Part shown: positions 43,955 through 52,980 of the stretch, in pieces
Position numbering within the stretch: position 1 is the stretch's first letter
Layout of the letters: each line of letters opens with the position of its first letter
NCBI RefSeq assembly: GCF_914271485.1
Contig: NZ_CAJZAG010000002.1
Coordinates: forward strand, 310,001-374,000
DNA length: 64,000 nt
Origin: Cupriavidus pampae
GTDB taxonomy: Bacteria > Pseudomonadota > Gammaproteobacteria > Burkholderiales > Burkholderiaceae
Direction of reading: 5' to 3'
The notes under the pieces: model-generated
Seen by the model: only the letters and a program-made list of their open reading frames with translations
What the model was told of the DNA's origin: nothing
The model's database searches: none
Translations under genes and position numbers: made by a program

Positions 43955-45463
43955 CTACATCGCGCCGGCCTGCTCCTGCAGCACGCGCTTGAGGATCTTG
44001 CCGTTGTGGTTGGTGGGCAGTTCCGTCAGCGCCACGATCTGCGCCGGTCGCTTGTACGGCGCCAGACGATCGCGCAGGTGATGCTGCAGCGCGCCCACCT
44101 CCAGCAACGCACCGGGACGCAACTCCACGAATGCCACGATTTCCTCATTACCGTCGCGTTCGGCGCGGCCGACCACGGCCGAGCGCTGGATGCTCGGATG
44201 TGTGTTGATCGCGTTCTCCACCTCGGCCGGATAGACGTTGAAGCCCGAACGGATGATCATTTCCTTGAGACGTCCGACCACGAACAACGCGCCATCCGCG
44301 TGCATTTCGCCAAGATCGCCACTCGCGTACCAGCCGCCTTCGCGCATCACGCCCAGCGTGGCAACGGCATCGCGGAAATAGCCGGGCATCAGTCCCCTGC
44401 CCCGCAGCCACAGTTCGCCACGCTCACCATTCGGCAGCGCCTTGCCGGAGACCGGATCGACCACGCAGACCTCGGCCTCCGCAACCGCGTAGCCCGCGCT
44501 GGTGTCGGGGCGATGCTCGCCCAGTCGCGTCACATGCACGGAGCCCGCATATTCGGACAGGCCATACCCATGATGGAGCGCGAGTCCGAACATCGCCTCC
44601 ACGCGTTGCTTGAGCGAGAGATCGAGCGGGCCGGCGCCGGTGTAGAGATAACGCAGCGCGGGTGCGTCGGGACGCGCGATGCCACGCTCCTGCAGATGCG
44701 TAAGCAGTCGCGAGAACAGCGTTGGTGGCCCCTGCAGCTGCGAAATGCCGTGATGCGCGAGCGCGTGCAGCAGGTCATCGGGATCGAACTGCGGCCGCAT
44801 GACCAGTTGCGCGCCAGCCAGCAACGAGCTCAGCAGCACGGTGCCGAGGCCGAAGATATGCGTCATCGGCACGAACGCATAGAGACGGTCGTTGGCATCG
44901 AGCGCGCGAGCCTCGCGCGTCACGCGCGCAAAGTGGATCAGCGCGTCGTGGGTCAGCATCACGCCCTTGGGCTGCCCCGTGGTACCGGAGGTGAAGATCA
45001 GCGATGCCACCTGGTCGCGTAACGGCGCCTCCTCCTGCGTGGCGTCTTCACGCACCGGGCTGTGTGCAAGCCCGGCCAATGCCGAAGGGGTGGCGTGAAG
45101 ACGCTGTGCGTGGGCGGCGGCCGCGCGCGAGGCATCGGCCGTGAAATACACCACACGTGCATCGGCGCGTGTGACGAACGTGTCGACCTCCCCGGGCGCC
45201 ATGCGCGCGTTGACGCCGCACGACCATGCGCCGACGCGGCTGCACGCGAGGATCAATGCGGCATGCTCGGGGCAGTTCTCGGCCACCACCATCACGCGGT
45301 CGCCGGGGCGCACGCGCTGCGCGCGCAACTCCGCCTCCGCCACGCGCGTCAGGGCATCGAGGTCCGCGAACGTCAGGCTGCGACCGTCCGGCAGGTGGAT
45401 AAACGGCTGGTCGGGGGCCTGCATCAGCCAGTGGTCGAGCAGATGATGGATCCGCGTAGTCAC
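43955..45463 (-). CDS. AMP-binding acyl-CoA ligase
   Basis: A 502-residue adenylate-forming ligase with LIFTSGTTGQPKGVM, GYGLSEYAGS, GGWYASGDLGEMHADGALFVVGRLKEMIIRSGFNVYP and a C-terminal lysine in NHNGKILKRVL. A GTG start (TTRIHHLLDHWLMQ) with GGA seven bases before it is preferred; the frame continues upstream to 45526 without a good site. It is a paralogue of the ligase at 39433-40977, keeping the YTSGTT/FTSGTT and GFNVYP blocks. Followed by a Bug receptor; divergent from the thiolase operon. Confidence 0.92.
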   Translation of the reverse strand: MTTRIHHLLDHWLMQAPDQPFIHLPDGRSLTFADLDALTRVAEAELRAQRVRPGDRVMVVAENCPEHAALILACSRVGAWSCGVNARMAPGEVDTFVTRADARVVYFTADASRAAAAHAQRLHATPSALAGLAHSPVREDATQEEAPLRDQVASLIFTSGTTGQPKGVMLTHDALIHFARVTREARALDANDRLYAFVPMTHIFGLGTVLLSSLLAGAQLVMRPQFDPDDLLHALAHHGISQLQGPPTLFSRLLTHLQERGIARPDAPALRYLYTGAGPLDLSLKQRVEAMFGLALHHGYGLSEYAGSVHVTRLGEHRPDTSAGYAVAEAEVCVVDPVSGKALPNGERGELWLRGRGLMPGYFRDAVATLGVMREGGWYASGDLGEMHADGALFVVGRLKEMIIRSGFNVYPAEVENAINTHPSIQRSAVVGRAERDGNEEIVAFVELRPGALLEVGALQHHLRDRLAPYKRPAQIVALTELPTNHNGKILKRVLQEQAGAM

Positions 45464-45673
45464 GAGTGGGTCCGTCCTTTGCAAAGTAGTTGGCGCAGCA
45501 TGGACGCAAAGGCACCGGGGCGCCATTCGTAAAACCCAAGGATGGGCTTCGAAGACTTGAAATCTCCAGTCAGGGTCGTTTCGCGTTCAAGAAGGCCGGA
45601 TTCCGGAAACCTGAACCAGTGGGCGGCATACCTCCATAGAATGGTTGCCAGCACAACACACAGGCCAACAACG

Positions 45674-46852
45674 ATGACCCGACATGCGAACGCATCTTCA
45701 AGCGCCTTTATTGTCGGTGCCTACGAGCACCCGACGCGCAAAGCCCCCGACAAGACCGTGCCGCAGCTTCACGCGGAATGCGCCCGGGGCGCGTTGGAGG
45801 ACGCAGGGCTGACGCTCGCCGATGTCGACGGCTATTTTTGCGCCGGCGATGCGCCGGGCCTCGGCATGGTCAACATGGTCGATTACCTCGGCATTCGTGC
45901 CCGCCATGTGGATTCCACCGAGATGGGCGGCTCCTCCTATATCGCGCATGTCTCGCACGCGGCGCAGGCGATTGCCGCGGGCAAATGCAACGTCGCACTG
46001 ATCACGCTGGCCGGCCGCCCGCGTTCGGAAGGCTCCAGCGGCACACAGGCGCGCAACTGGGGCGCCAATCTGCCCGACCAGCCGTTCGAGGCGCCCTACA
46101 ACCCGGTGACGGTCAACCTGTATGCGATGGTTGCCCAGCGCCATATGTATCAGTACGGCACCACGCCCGAACAGCTCGCCTGGATCAAGGTCGCCGCGTC
46201 GCAACATGCGCAGCACAATCCCAATGCCATGCTGCGCGAGGTAGTGACCGTCGAGGACGTACTGAACTCGCCGATGATCGCCGATCCGTTGCATCGACTC
46301 GATTGTTGCGTGGTCTCGGATGGTGGCGGCGCGCTCGTGGTCGCGCGTCCGGAGATCGCCCGCAAGCTGAATCGGCCGAGGGTGCGCGTGATCGGCGCCG
46401 GCGAGCACGTCAAGGGGCAGCTCGGCGGCCAGGTGGATCTGTCATGGTCCGCGGCACGTGTATCCGGCGCGACGGCATTCGAAGAAGCTGGCGTCACGCC
46501 GGCGGATATCAAGTACGCCTCGATCTACGACAGTTTCACCATCACCGTGCTGATGCAGCTCGAGGACCTCGGCTTCTGCGCCAAGGGCGAAGGCGGCAAA
46601 TTCGTGGCGGATGGCAACCTGATCTCCGGCGTGGGCAAGCTGCCTTTCAATACCGACGGCGGTGGCCTGTGCAACAACCATCCGGCCAATCGCGGCGGCA
46701 TCACCAAGGTCATCGAAGCGGTGCGCCAGTTACGCGGCGAGGCCCATTCCGCTGTGCAGGTTCCGAATTGCGACCTGGCCCTCGTGCAGGGTACCGGCGG
46801 CTATATGGGATCGCGCCACGGCTCCGCCACGCTGATTCTCGAACGTGAATAA
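45674..46852 (+). CDS. thiolase-like protein lacking the N-terminal nucleophilic cysteine
   Basis: A 392-residue protein of the SCP-2/lipid-transfer thiolase branch. Where degradative thiolases carry the acyl-accepting Cys, this protein has STEMGGSSYIAHVSHAA (about 81-96) with serines instead. A C-terminal Cys and His remain in GLCNNHPANRGG, and the chain ends YMGSRHGSATLILERE. The partner gene 27 bases downstream is a DUF35 zinc-ribbon protein; such pairs form either thiolases (BbsAB-like) or retro-aldolases (Ltp2-ChsH2-like, which need no Cys). The retro-aldolase reading fits the missing nucleophile. Upstream in-frame ATGs at 45641 and 45542 are less likely starts. Confidence 0.88.
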   Translation: MTRHANASSSAFIVGAYEHPTRKAPDKTVPQLHAECARGALEDAGLTLADVDGYFCAGDAPGLGMVNMVDYLGIRARHVDSTEMGGSSYIAHVSHAAQAIAAGKCNVALITLAGRPRSEGSSGTQARNWGANLPDQPFEAPYNPVTVNLYAMVAQRHMYQYGTTPEQLAWIKVAASQHAQHNPNAMLREVVTVEDVLNSPMIADPLHRLDCCVVSDGGGALVVARPEIARKLNRPRVRVIGAGEHVKGQLGGQVDLSWSAARVSGATAFEEAGVTPADIKYASIYDSFTITVLMQLEDLGFCAKGEGGKFVADGNLISGVGKLPFNTDGGGLCNNHPANRGGITKVIEAVRQLRGEAHSAVQVPNCDLALVQGTGGYMGSRHGSATLILERE

Positions 46853-46879
46853 CCCAGGCAACCGCGAAGGCAATTACTT

Positions 46880-47278
46880 ATGACGACGCCCTACGTTCCC
46901 ATGGCCCACGCGGCCCCCGAAGAACTGCCCGACAACAAGGCGTTCTGGCAGGCCGCGCGCGAAGGCCAGCTGCTCGTGCGCCACTGCACGTCGTGCGGCA
47001 AACCGCATTGGTATCCACGCGTGCTGTGCCCATTCTGCCTCGGCGATACCGAATGGAAGACCGCCTCCGGCCACGGAGAAATTTACTCGTATAGCGTCAC
47101 GCGCCGTGCGGGGCCGCAACCGTATTGCATCGCCTACGTGCGGCTCGATGAAGGCGTGACGATGATGACCCATATCGTCGATACGGATCTGGATACGGTG
47201 CGCATCGGCCAACGCGTGCGCGTGCGGTTCGCCGAGACCGAAGGTGGTCCGCCGGTGCCGGTGTTTGCCCCGGTCTGA
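46880..47278 (+). CDS. DUF35 / OB-fold zinc-ribbon acyl-CoA-associated protein
   Basis: A 132-residue protein with an N-terminal helix, a rubredoxin-like zinc ribbon (HCTSCGKPHWYPRVLCPFC, four cysteines, about 35-53) and an OB-fold (GEIYSYSVTRRAG, YCIAYVRLDEGVTMMTHIVD). These proteins form complexes with thiolase-like partners and help bind the acyl-CoA. Directly downstream of the thiolase-like gene, so a heteromeric enzyme is very likely. Confidence 0.92.
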   Translation: MTTPYVPMAHAAPEELPDNKAFWQAAREGQLLVRHCTSCGKPHWYPRVLCPFCLGDTEWKTASGHGEIYSYSVTRRAGPQPYCIAYVRLDEGVTMMTHIVDTDLDTVRIGQRVRVRFAETEGGPPVPVFAPV

Positions 47279-47308
47279 TCACGCACGACAACAATCAAGG
47301 AGACACGC

Positions 47309-48223
47309 ATGGCACAGATGATGGAAGGCAAGGTAGTGGTGGTGACCGGTGCCGGTGGTGGTATTGGCCGCGATATGGCGCTTGCGATGGCAGCGGCCGG
47401 GGCAAGCGTGGTGGTCAACGACCTCGGCACCTCGACCAGCGGCGAAGGCCAGGATATCGGACCCGCAGAGGCGGTCGCGCGCGAGATTCGCGACGCGGGT
47501 GGTCGCGCCGCGGTCAGCACGGAAAGCGTCGCTGGAGCCAGCAGCGCGGCGCGCATCATCGAATGCGCGCTCGACAGCTTTGGCCGCATCGATGGCGTGG
47601 TCAACAACGCCGGCATCCTGCGCGATCGCTTCTTTCACAAGATGGGCACCGATGAGTGGGATGCCGTCATTCAGGTGCATCTGTACGGCAGCTATTACAT
47701 GAGCCGCGCGGCCGCGTCGCATTTCAAGGAGCAGGAGTCCGGCGCGTTCGTGCATATGACATCCACGTCGGGCCTGATCGGCAATCTGGGGCAGGCCAAC
47801 TACAGCGCGGCCAAACTCGGTCTGGTCGCGTTGTCGAAGAGCATTGCGCTGGATATGCAGAAGTTCAACGTGCGCTCGAACTGCATAGCGCCGTTCGCAT
47901 GGAGCCGCATGATTGGCTCGATCCCGACCGACACGCCCGAGCAGCAGGCGCGCGTGGCCAAGATCCAGCAGATGACGCCGGCCAAGATCGCACCGCTGGC
48001 GGTGTACCTGCTGTCGCCGGCGGCCGCCGAGGTGAATGCGCAGGTATTTGCCGTGCGCAACAACGAGATCTTCGTCATGAGCCAGCCGCGCCCGCTGCGT
48101 TCCGTGCATCGGGGCGAAGGCTGGACGCCCGAGTTTATCGCCGAACACGGCATGCCCGCATTGCGTGCATCGTTCGTGCCGATGGATCGCTCGGCGGACG
48201 TGTTCTGCTGGGATCCGGTCTGA
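47309..48223 (+). CDS. SDR, (R)-3-hydroxyacyl-CoA dehydrogenase type (MFE-2-like)
   Basis: A 304-residue short-chain dehydrogenase with TGAGGGIGRDMALAMAAAGASVVVNDLGTS, NNAGILRDRFFHKMGTDEWDAVI, catalytic Ser in TSTSGLIGN and YSAAK. The long VVNDLG insertion (GEGQDIGPAEAVAREI) and RNCIAPFAxSRM-type region are those of the dehydrogenase unit of peroxisomal multifunctional enzyme 2. It should oxidise a 3-hydroxyacyl-CoA formed in the same operon. AAGGAG precedes the ATG. Confidence 0.9.
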   Translation: MAQMMEGKVVVVTGAGGGIGRDMALAMAAAGASVVVNDLGTSTSGEGQDIGPAEAVAREIRDAGGRAAVSTESVAGASSAARIIECALDSFGRIDGVVNNAGILRDRFFHKMGTDEWDAVIQVHLYGSYYMSRAAASHFKEQESGAFVHMTSTSGLIGNLGQANYSAAKLGLVALSKSIALDMQKFNVRSNCIAPFAWSRMIGSIPTDTPEQQARVAKIQQMTPAKIAPLAVYLLSPAAAEVNAQVFAVRNNEIFVMSQPRPLRSVHRGEGWTPEFIAEHGMPALRASFVPMDRSADVFCWDPV

Positions 48224-48249
48224 GCGGACCGCCTCAAGACCACCACACC

Positions 48250-49542
48250 ATGACAGCTGATCTCAAGATCTCCCACGGCCTGCCGGCACCATCCCGGCAG
48301 ACTGGCGCGCTGAGTCACGTGCGCGTGCTTGACCTCTCGCGCGTGCTGGCCGGCCCATGGTGTACGCAGAACCTTGCGGACATGGGCGCCGACGTGATCA
48401 AGATCGAGAAACCCGGCGAAGGTGACGATACGCGGCGTTGGGGCCCACCGTATCTATCCGGCGACGATGGCCCGACCTCGCAGGCCAGTTACTTTGCGGC
48501 GTGCAACCGCAACAAGCGTTCGGTCACGGTCGATATGGCCACGACCGAGGGCCAGCAGTTGATTCGCGATCTGGCATGCCAGAGCGATGTGGTGATCGAG
48601 AACTTCAAGACTGGCGGGCTGACGCGCTATGGGCTTGACTACGACACGCTTGCCGCGCTCAACCCGCGTCTGATCTATTGCTCGATCACGGGCTTTGGGC
48701 AAACGGGTCCGTATGCGGCGCGTCCCGGCTATGACCTGCTGATGCAGGCCATGAGCGGCCTGATGAGCGTGACCGGCCAGGCCGATGGCGAACCCGGTGC
48801 TGGGCCGATGCGCGTCGGCGTTGCCGTGATCGATGTGTTCACGGGCATGTATGCGACCACCGCGATTCTTGGTGCGCTCGAGGCGCGACACCATACGGGA
48901 CGCGGGCAATATCTCGATATCGCGCTACTCGACGTGGCGATGGCCGTGCTTGCCAATCAGGGTGCGGGGCATCTGAACTCCGGCGCGGTGCCCAAGCGCC
49001 AGGGCAATGCGCATCCGAGCGTGGTGCCGTATCAGGACTTTCCGACGCGGGACGGGCGGATGCTGCTGGCGATTGGCAACGACGGTCAGTTTGCGCGCTT
49101 CTGCGAGGTGGCGGATGTGGACTGGGCGCGAGACGAGCGTTATCGGACCAACACCGCGCGCGTGACCCATCGGGACACGCTGATACCGATGATGAGCGAG
49201 ATCACGCGCGCGCGCTCCACTGCCACATGGATCGAAGTGCTGGAGGCAAGCGGCGTGCCCTGCGGGCCAATCAACGATATCGGGCAGGCGTTTGCGGATG
49301 AGCAGGTGCGGCATCGGGGTCTGCGGGTGGAGCAACACCGCTATCGCAATGGCGAACGTCCGGCGCACGACCCGGTGGACCGCATTGCCACTGCGGCCAG
49401 TCCGTTACGCTTCTCGGACACGCCGACGCAGCTACGCCATGCGCCGCCCGCGCTGGGGCAGCACACGGACGAAGTCCTGCGCGAATGCCTCGATCTCAGC
49501 GCCGCGGAGATCGAGGCATTACGGGCACGCAGGGTGTTATAG
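48250..49542 (+). CDS. class III CoA-transferase (CaiB/BaiF family)
   Basis: A 430-residue family III CoA-transferase: VRVLDLSRVLAGPWCTQNLADMGADVIKIEKPGEGDDTRRWGPP at the N-terminus, NRNKRSVTVDM, and the catalytic aspartate in PGYDLLMQAMSG (about residue 164). It swaps CoA between carboxylates without ATP. It begins 26 bases after the SDR and ends the thiolase operon, three bases from the convergent OYE stop. It may activate the incoming acid with CoA from a pathway product. Confidence 0.92.
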   Translation: MTADLKISHGLPAPSRQTGALSHVRVLDLSRVLAGPWCTQNLADMGADVIKIEKPGEGDDTRRWGPPYLSGDDGPTSQASYFAACNRNKRSVTVDMATTEGQQLIRDLACQSDVVIENFKTGGLTRYGLDYDTLAALNPRLIYCSITGFGQTGPYAARPGYDLLMQAMSGLMSVTGQADGEPGAGPMRVGVAVIDVFTGMYATTAILGALEARHHTGRGQYLDIALLDVAMAVLANQGAGHLNSGAVPKRQGNAHPSVVPYQDFPTRDGRMLLAIGNDGQFARFCEVADVDWARDERYRTNTARVTHRDTLIPMMSEITRARSTATWIEVLEASGVPCGPINDIGQAFADEQVRHRGLRVEQHRYRNGERPAHDPVDRIATAASPLRFSDTPTQLRHAPPALGQHTDEVLRECLDLSAAEIEALRARRVL

Positions 49543-49545
49543 CGA

Positions 49546-50640
49546 CTACGCGTCCAGCGAATCGTAGTCCGTGTACCCTTCCGCGCCGCCACCGTAGAAC
49601 TTGGTCGGATCCGCGTCCGACAGCGGTGCGTTGCGGCGCAGGCGTTCGACCAGGTCGGGGTTGCTGATAAACGGCCGCCCGAACGCGACCATGTCCGCGT
49701 GGCCGGACTCCACCGCCTCGATGGCCATCTCGCGGCTGTAGCTATTGTTGGCAATGTACTTGCCGCCAAACGACGCATGCAGCGCCTTGAAGTCGAACGC
49801 GCTGGCCGCGTTGTCGCCGCGCGTCTGGCCCTCGATGCAATGCAGGTACGCCATGCCGAGCTTGCCCAGCCGTTCGGCGTAGTAGCCGTACAGCGCCTGC
49901 GGATCGCTATCGAGCGGGGTATCGCCTACCGCGCGCGTAATTGGCGACAGGCGCACACCGACGCGGTCGCCGCCCCAGATTTCAGCCACCGCGGTGATCG
50001 CCTCGATCGGAAAGCGCGTACGGTTCTCGATCGAGCCACCGTACTGGTCGGTGCGCTTGTTGGTGCTGTCGCGCAAGAACTGCTCGAGCAGATAGCAGTT
50101 GGCGGAGTGCACCTCCACACCATCGAAACCGGCCTCCTGCGCGCAACGCGCGGCGTTCCGATAGTCGTCGACGAGTTTCGGAATCTCGTCGGTTTCCAGC
50201 GCGCGCGGCATCGATGGTCGATCCTGCGTACTGGTTTCGAGGAACACGAGCTCTCCGGCTTGAATCGCCGACGGCGCCACGGGCGGTTGCCCATTTTCCT
50301 GTAACGACGAGTGCGACATACGACCGACGTGCCATAGCTGGCAGACGATCTTGCCACCCGCTTCGTGCACCGCATCGGTGACACGACGCCATGCGGCGAC
50401 GTGCGCCTCGTTGTAGATCCCCGGCGTGAACGCATATCCACGCCCCTGGCGCGAAATATTGGTCGCCTCGGTCACGATCAATCCGGCCGACGCGCGTTGT
50501 CGGTAGTACTCGACGGCAAGGTGCGAATGCACGCCATTCTTGTCCGCGCGCGAGCGCGTAAGCGGCGCCATGGCGATGCGATTCGCTACCTCGATCGTGC
50601 CGATCGTCGTGGGGGAAAACAGGGCTGGTTCAGTTGGCAT
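49546..50640 (-). CDS. nemA: old-yellow-enzyme family alkene reductase
   Basis: A 364-residue FMN flavoprotein of the NemA/xenobiotic reductase group that reduces activated C=C bonds and nitro compounds with NAD(P)H. Seen: NRIAMAPLTRSRA at the N-terminus, the substrate-binding His-Asn pair in VEVHSANCYLLEQFL, NKRTDQYGGSIENRTRFPIEA, and the FMN-binding VAFGRPFISNPDLVERL. NemA usually has Gly after the Asn; here it is Cys. AGGAG lies seven bases before the ATG. Monocistronic. Confidence 0.92.
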   Translation of the reverse strand: MPTEPALFSPTTIGTIEVANRIAMAPLTRSRADKNGVHSHLAVEYYRQRASAGLIVTEATNISRQGRGYAFTPGIYNEAHVAAWRRVTDAVHEAGGKIVCQLWHVGRMSHSSLQENGQPPVAPSAIQAGELVFLETSTQDRPSMPRALETDEIPKLVDDYRNAARCAQEAGFDGVEVHSANCYLLEQFLRDSTNKRTDQYGGSIENRTRFPIEAITAVAEIWGGDRVGVRLSPITRAVGDTPLDSDPQALYGYYAERLGKLGMAYLHCIEGQTRGDNAASAFDFKALHASFGGKYIANNSYSREMAIEAVESGHADMVAFGRPFISNPDLVERLRRNAPLSDADPTKFYGGGAEGYTDYDSLDA

Positions 50641-50789
50641 GGGAGAGCTCCTGGTGTCGGTTCAGATAAGCGCTAATACGCTAACAGAGCTCGCCAAACT
50701 AGGTCTGTTAAGAGTTGCGATTCGCAAGCATGCTGTGCCGCAAACCAGTGGCCTATTAAGGCACACAGGAATTCACAACGATTTACGGT

Positions 50790-51338
50790 TCAGAACCGGT
50801 AATTGAAAAAACCGGTAATGAAATCGGTGCCGGGGTTCGGCTTCTTGATCATCGCGTTGGACAGATGCTGGAAGCGGAATCCCAGCTCGGCCGCATTGCG
50901 CGGGCCGAAAGCGACGCCAAAGCCCACGGTTTCCGTAAAGCGGAACGCGGTGCTGTAGTTGTGCTGCGGCGAAGTACTCGAATGACTGAGGATGCGAACA
51001 CCGATCGAAGCCTCAACGAACGGCTCCCACGATCCCCCGCGCTTCTGTAGTCGGAATAGCGGCGAGAAGCCGCCCTCCACCACGTTCTGGCGTGGCGTGC
51101 CATAGCGCGTCTGCCATTGCGCGAGGTCGAACTCCCAGTAGAGCGTCGTCTGCCAGCCCTGCGGGTTGCCCCAGTTGAAACCGGAGTCGAACTGAAAGCC
51201 GATCTCGTACTTGTTGATGTCGTGCGAGTAGTCGCGGCCAAATGCGACATGCACGGCCGGCGTCGGAATCTCGGCATGGCCGATGGAGGCGAGGCTCGCG
51301 GTCAGCACCACAAGGGCGATGGAGACAGCGCGCGTCAT
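50790..51338 (-). CDS. pagL: outer-membrane lipid A 3-O-deacylase, PagL type
   Basis: A 182-residue beta-barrel protein. Signal peptide 1-22 (ending IGHA), then an eight-strand barrel pattern, and the catalytic His-Ser in FRFQHLSNAMIKKPNPGTD; it ends FNYRF with the C-terminal Phe of outer-membrane proteins. PagL removes the 3-linked acyl chain of lipid A at the outer surface. GGAGGG precedes the ATG. The gene stands alone. Confidence 0.92.
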   Translation of the reverse strand: MTRAVSIALVVLTASLASIGHAEIPTPAVHVAFGRDYSHDINKYEIGFQFDSGFNWGNPQGWQTTLYWEFDLAQWQTRYGTPRQNVVEGGFSPLFRLQKRGGSWEPFVEASIGVRILSHSSTSPQHNYSTAFRFTETVGFGVAFGPRNAAELGFRFQHLSNAMIKKPNPGTDFITGFFNYRF

Positions 51339-51647
51339 GACTACCCTCCGATTATCTCTGCCGATGCAGATTCTGCTGGAACACATTCATGCTACTGACG
51401 CATGGATACGCCCGCCGTACGCAAGATGGATGGTTCTTGCACGACACATCCACAACCATGTCTCAAACATGTTTCAGCCTCCGGCCGCTAGGCGGGAACG
51501 CGCTGGTAATAGTTACGAGCTCGCACCCGGCCCTTACATGGCGTGCGGGAAGAATCGACACGAGGCAACCATCGGGAGAAGGAGTCGTCCGGGCACACGG
51601 TTTGCAGTAACGGGACGAGAGACGCGCAATCAGCGAGGAGAACCGAT
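51339..51647. other. intergenic stretch without a recognised gene
   Basis: This 309-base gap separates the divergent pagL and small secreted-protein genes. Both promoters must lie here. I see no RNA gene, no strong palindrome and no ORF with convincing coding bias. Confidence 0.5.
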
Positions 51648-51965
51648 ATGAACCAACAAGAGAGAAATCACCGCGCAACGGTGCGCATCATTGCGATGGC
51701 AGCGGCGATGTTGCTATGCCCGTTGGCGTTTGGCGCGGCGGATAGTCAGCGCGCGACGACGCCGGACAGCACTGGCCCCGGCTTGTCGCAAGGGTCAGGC
51801 GGCGCCGGTGCGCATCCGATCGACAGTAATCATCCGGGCACCAACGCCGGTAGTTCGGGCAGCGGCAAGTCTGGCGCCAAGCACGGCAACACCAAACAAG
51901 GCGGCAGCAAGTCGAAGAAGACTCAGCCCGACAGCGCCGCCAGCGCGCCCGCCGCCAAGCCGTAG
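51648..51965 (+). CDS. small secreted low-complexity protein
   Basis: A 105-residue exported protein: signal peptide at about 1-30 (IIAMAAAMLLCPLAFGAADS) and a disordered tail rich in Gly, Ser and Lys (GSSGSGKSGAKHGNTKQGGSKSKK), ending in Ala/Pro. No known family. GAGGAG seven bases before the ATG is strong. Its last 43 bases overlap the convergent LysR gene. Real gene likely, function unknown. Confidence 0.65.
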   Translation: MNQQERNHRATVRIIAMAAAMLLCPLAFGAADSQRATTPDSTGPGLSQGSGGAGAHPIDSNHPGTNAGSSGSGKSGAKHGNTKQGGSKSKKTQPDSAASAPAAKP

Positions 51966-52897
51966 GCCGCGGGGCCACGTCGCGCGCCCTCTGGGTGAAA
52001 CAGCGGCGAGGTCTCAAACAGGTCGAGAACCCACTCGACAAAAACCCGCACCTTCGGCGCCAGATGGCGGCTCTGCGGGTAGATCGCGGAGATTGGCAGC
52101 GTACGAGGACGCCATTGCGGCAGGATCTCGACCAGCGCACCCGATCGCAGATACTCGCCGACCATAAAGCGCGGCGGCTGCAGGAGCCCCGTGCCCGTCA
52201 GTCCGCACTCGACATACGCATCGGCATCGTTGAAACCGAGCTTGCCGGGCACCTGTACCTCGACCATGCGGCCGTCCACGGTAAAGCTCAGGGGAATCGC
52301 GCGATTGGTCTTGCTCGAGATGTAGTGGATCGCCATATGCCGCTCGAGGTCTTCGATCGTGCGCGGCATGCCGTGACGCTGCAGGTAGAGCGGGCTGGCC
52401 ACCGTGATCGTCTGCATGTCCGCAAGGCGGCGAGCGATCAGCGTCGAATCCTGCAATTCACCGACGCGAATCGCGCAGTCCACACCGTCCTGGATCAGAT
52501 CGACCAGCTTGTCGCCATAGCCGACGATCAGCTCGACATCGGGATAGGCCTCATGAAAACGGTACAACTGTGGCGTCACCAGCCATTTGCCAATGGTGGC
52601 CGGCATATCGACCCGTAGCTTGCCGCGCGGTCCCCTGCCCGCCCCGGCCATTGCGGCCTCGGTCTCCGAGATCTCGGCAAGGATGCGCACGCAATGCTCG
52701 TAGTAGGCCGCGCCCTCAGGGGTGAGCTTGAGCTTGCGCGTGGTCCGCTGCAACAGCGGCGTGCGCAAATGGGCCTCCAGACTCTTGACGATCGTCGTGA
52801 CCGACGTGCGTGAGAGATCGAGAGAATCGGAGGCACGCGAGAAACTGTTGGCTTCCACCACGCGCGCAAACACTTCCATCGCCTGCAACCGATCCAT
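51923..52897 (-). CDS. LysR-family regulator
   Basis: A 324-residue LysR protein of the CrgA/DsdC-like group: MDRLQAMEVFARVVEANSFSRASDSLDLSRTSVTTIVKSLEAHLRTPLLQRTTRKLKLT is the DNA-binding domain, and KLRVDMPATIGKWLVTPQLYRFHEAYPDVELIVGYGD begins the effector domain. It lies 83 bases downstream of the RND outer-membrane gene on the same strand, so it may be an efflux regulator read with or beside the operon. The C-terminal 20 residues (GARRGPAAYGLAAGALAALSG) are an extension and overlap the neighbouring gene. Confidence 0.92.
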   Translation of the reverse strand: MDRLQAMEVFARVVEANSFSRASDSLDLSRTSVTTIVKSLEAHLRTPLLQRTTRKLKLTPEGAAYYEHCVRILAEISETEAAMAGAGRGPRGKLRVDMPATIGKWLVTPQLYRFHEAYPDVELIVGYGDKLVDLIQDGVDCAIRVGELQDSTLIARRLADMQTITVASPLYLQRHGMPRTIEDLERHMAIHYISSKTNRAIPLSFTVDGRMVEVQVPGKLGFNDADAYVECGLTGTGLLQPPRFMVGEYLRSGALVEILPQWRPRTLPISAIYPQSRHLAPKVRVFVEWVLDLFETSPLFHPEGARRGPAAYGLAAGALAALSG

Positions 52898-52980
52898 CTT
52901 CCCTCACCCTCGCGCTTGCTGTCGTCATTGCATTTTAGATGACGATCGTTTTCCACATGCGCGACTTTATCACCTTCCCA

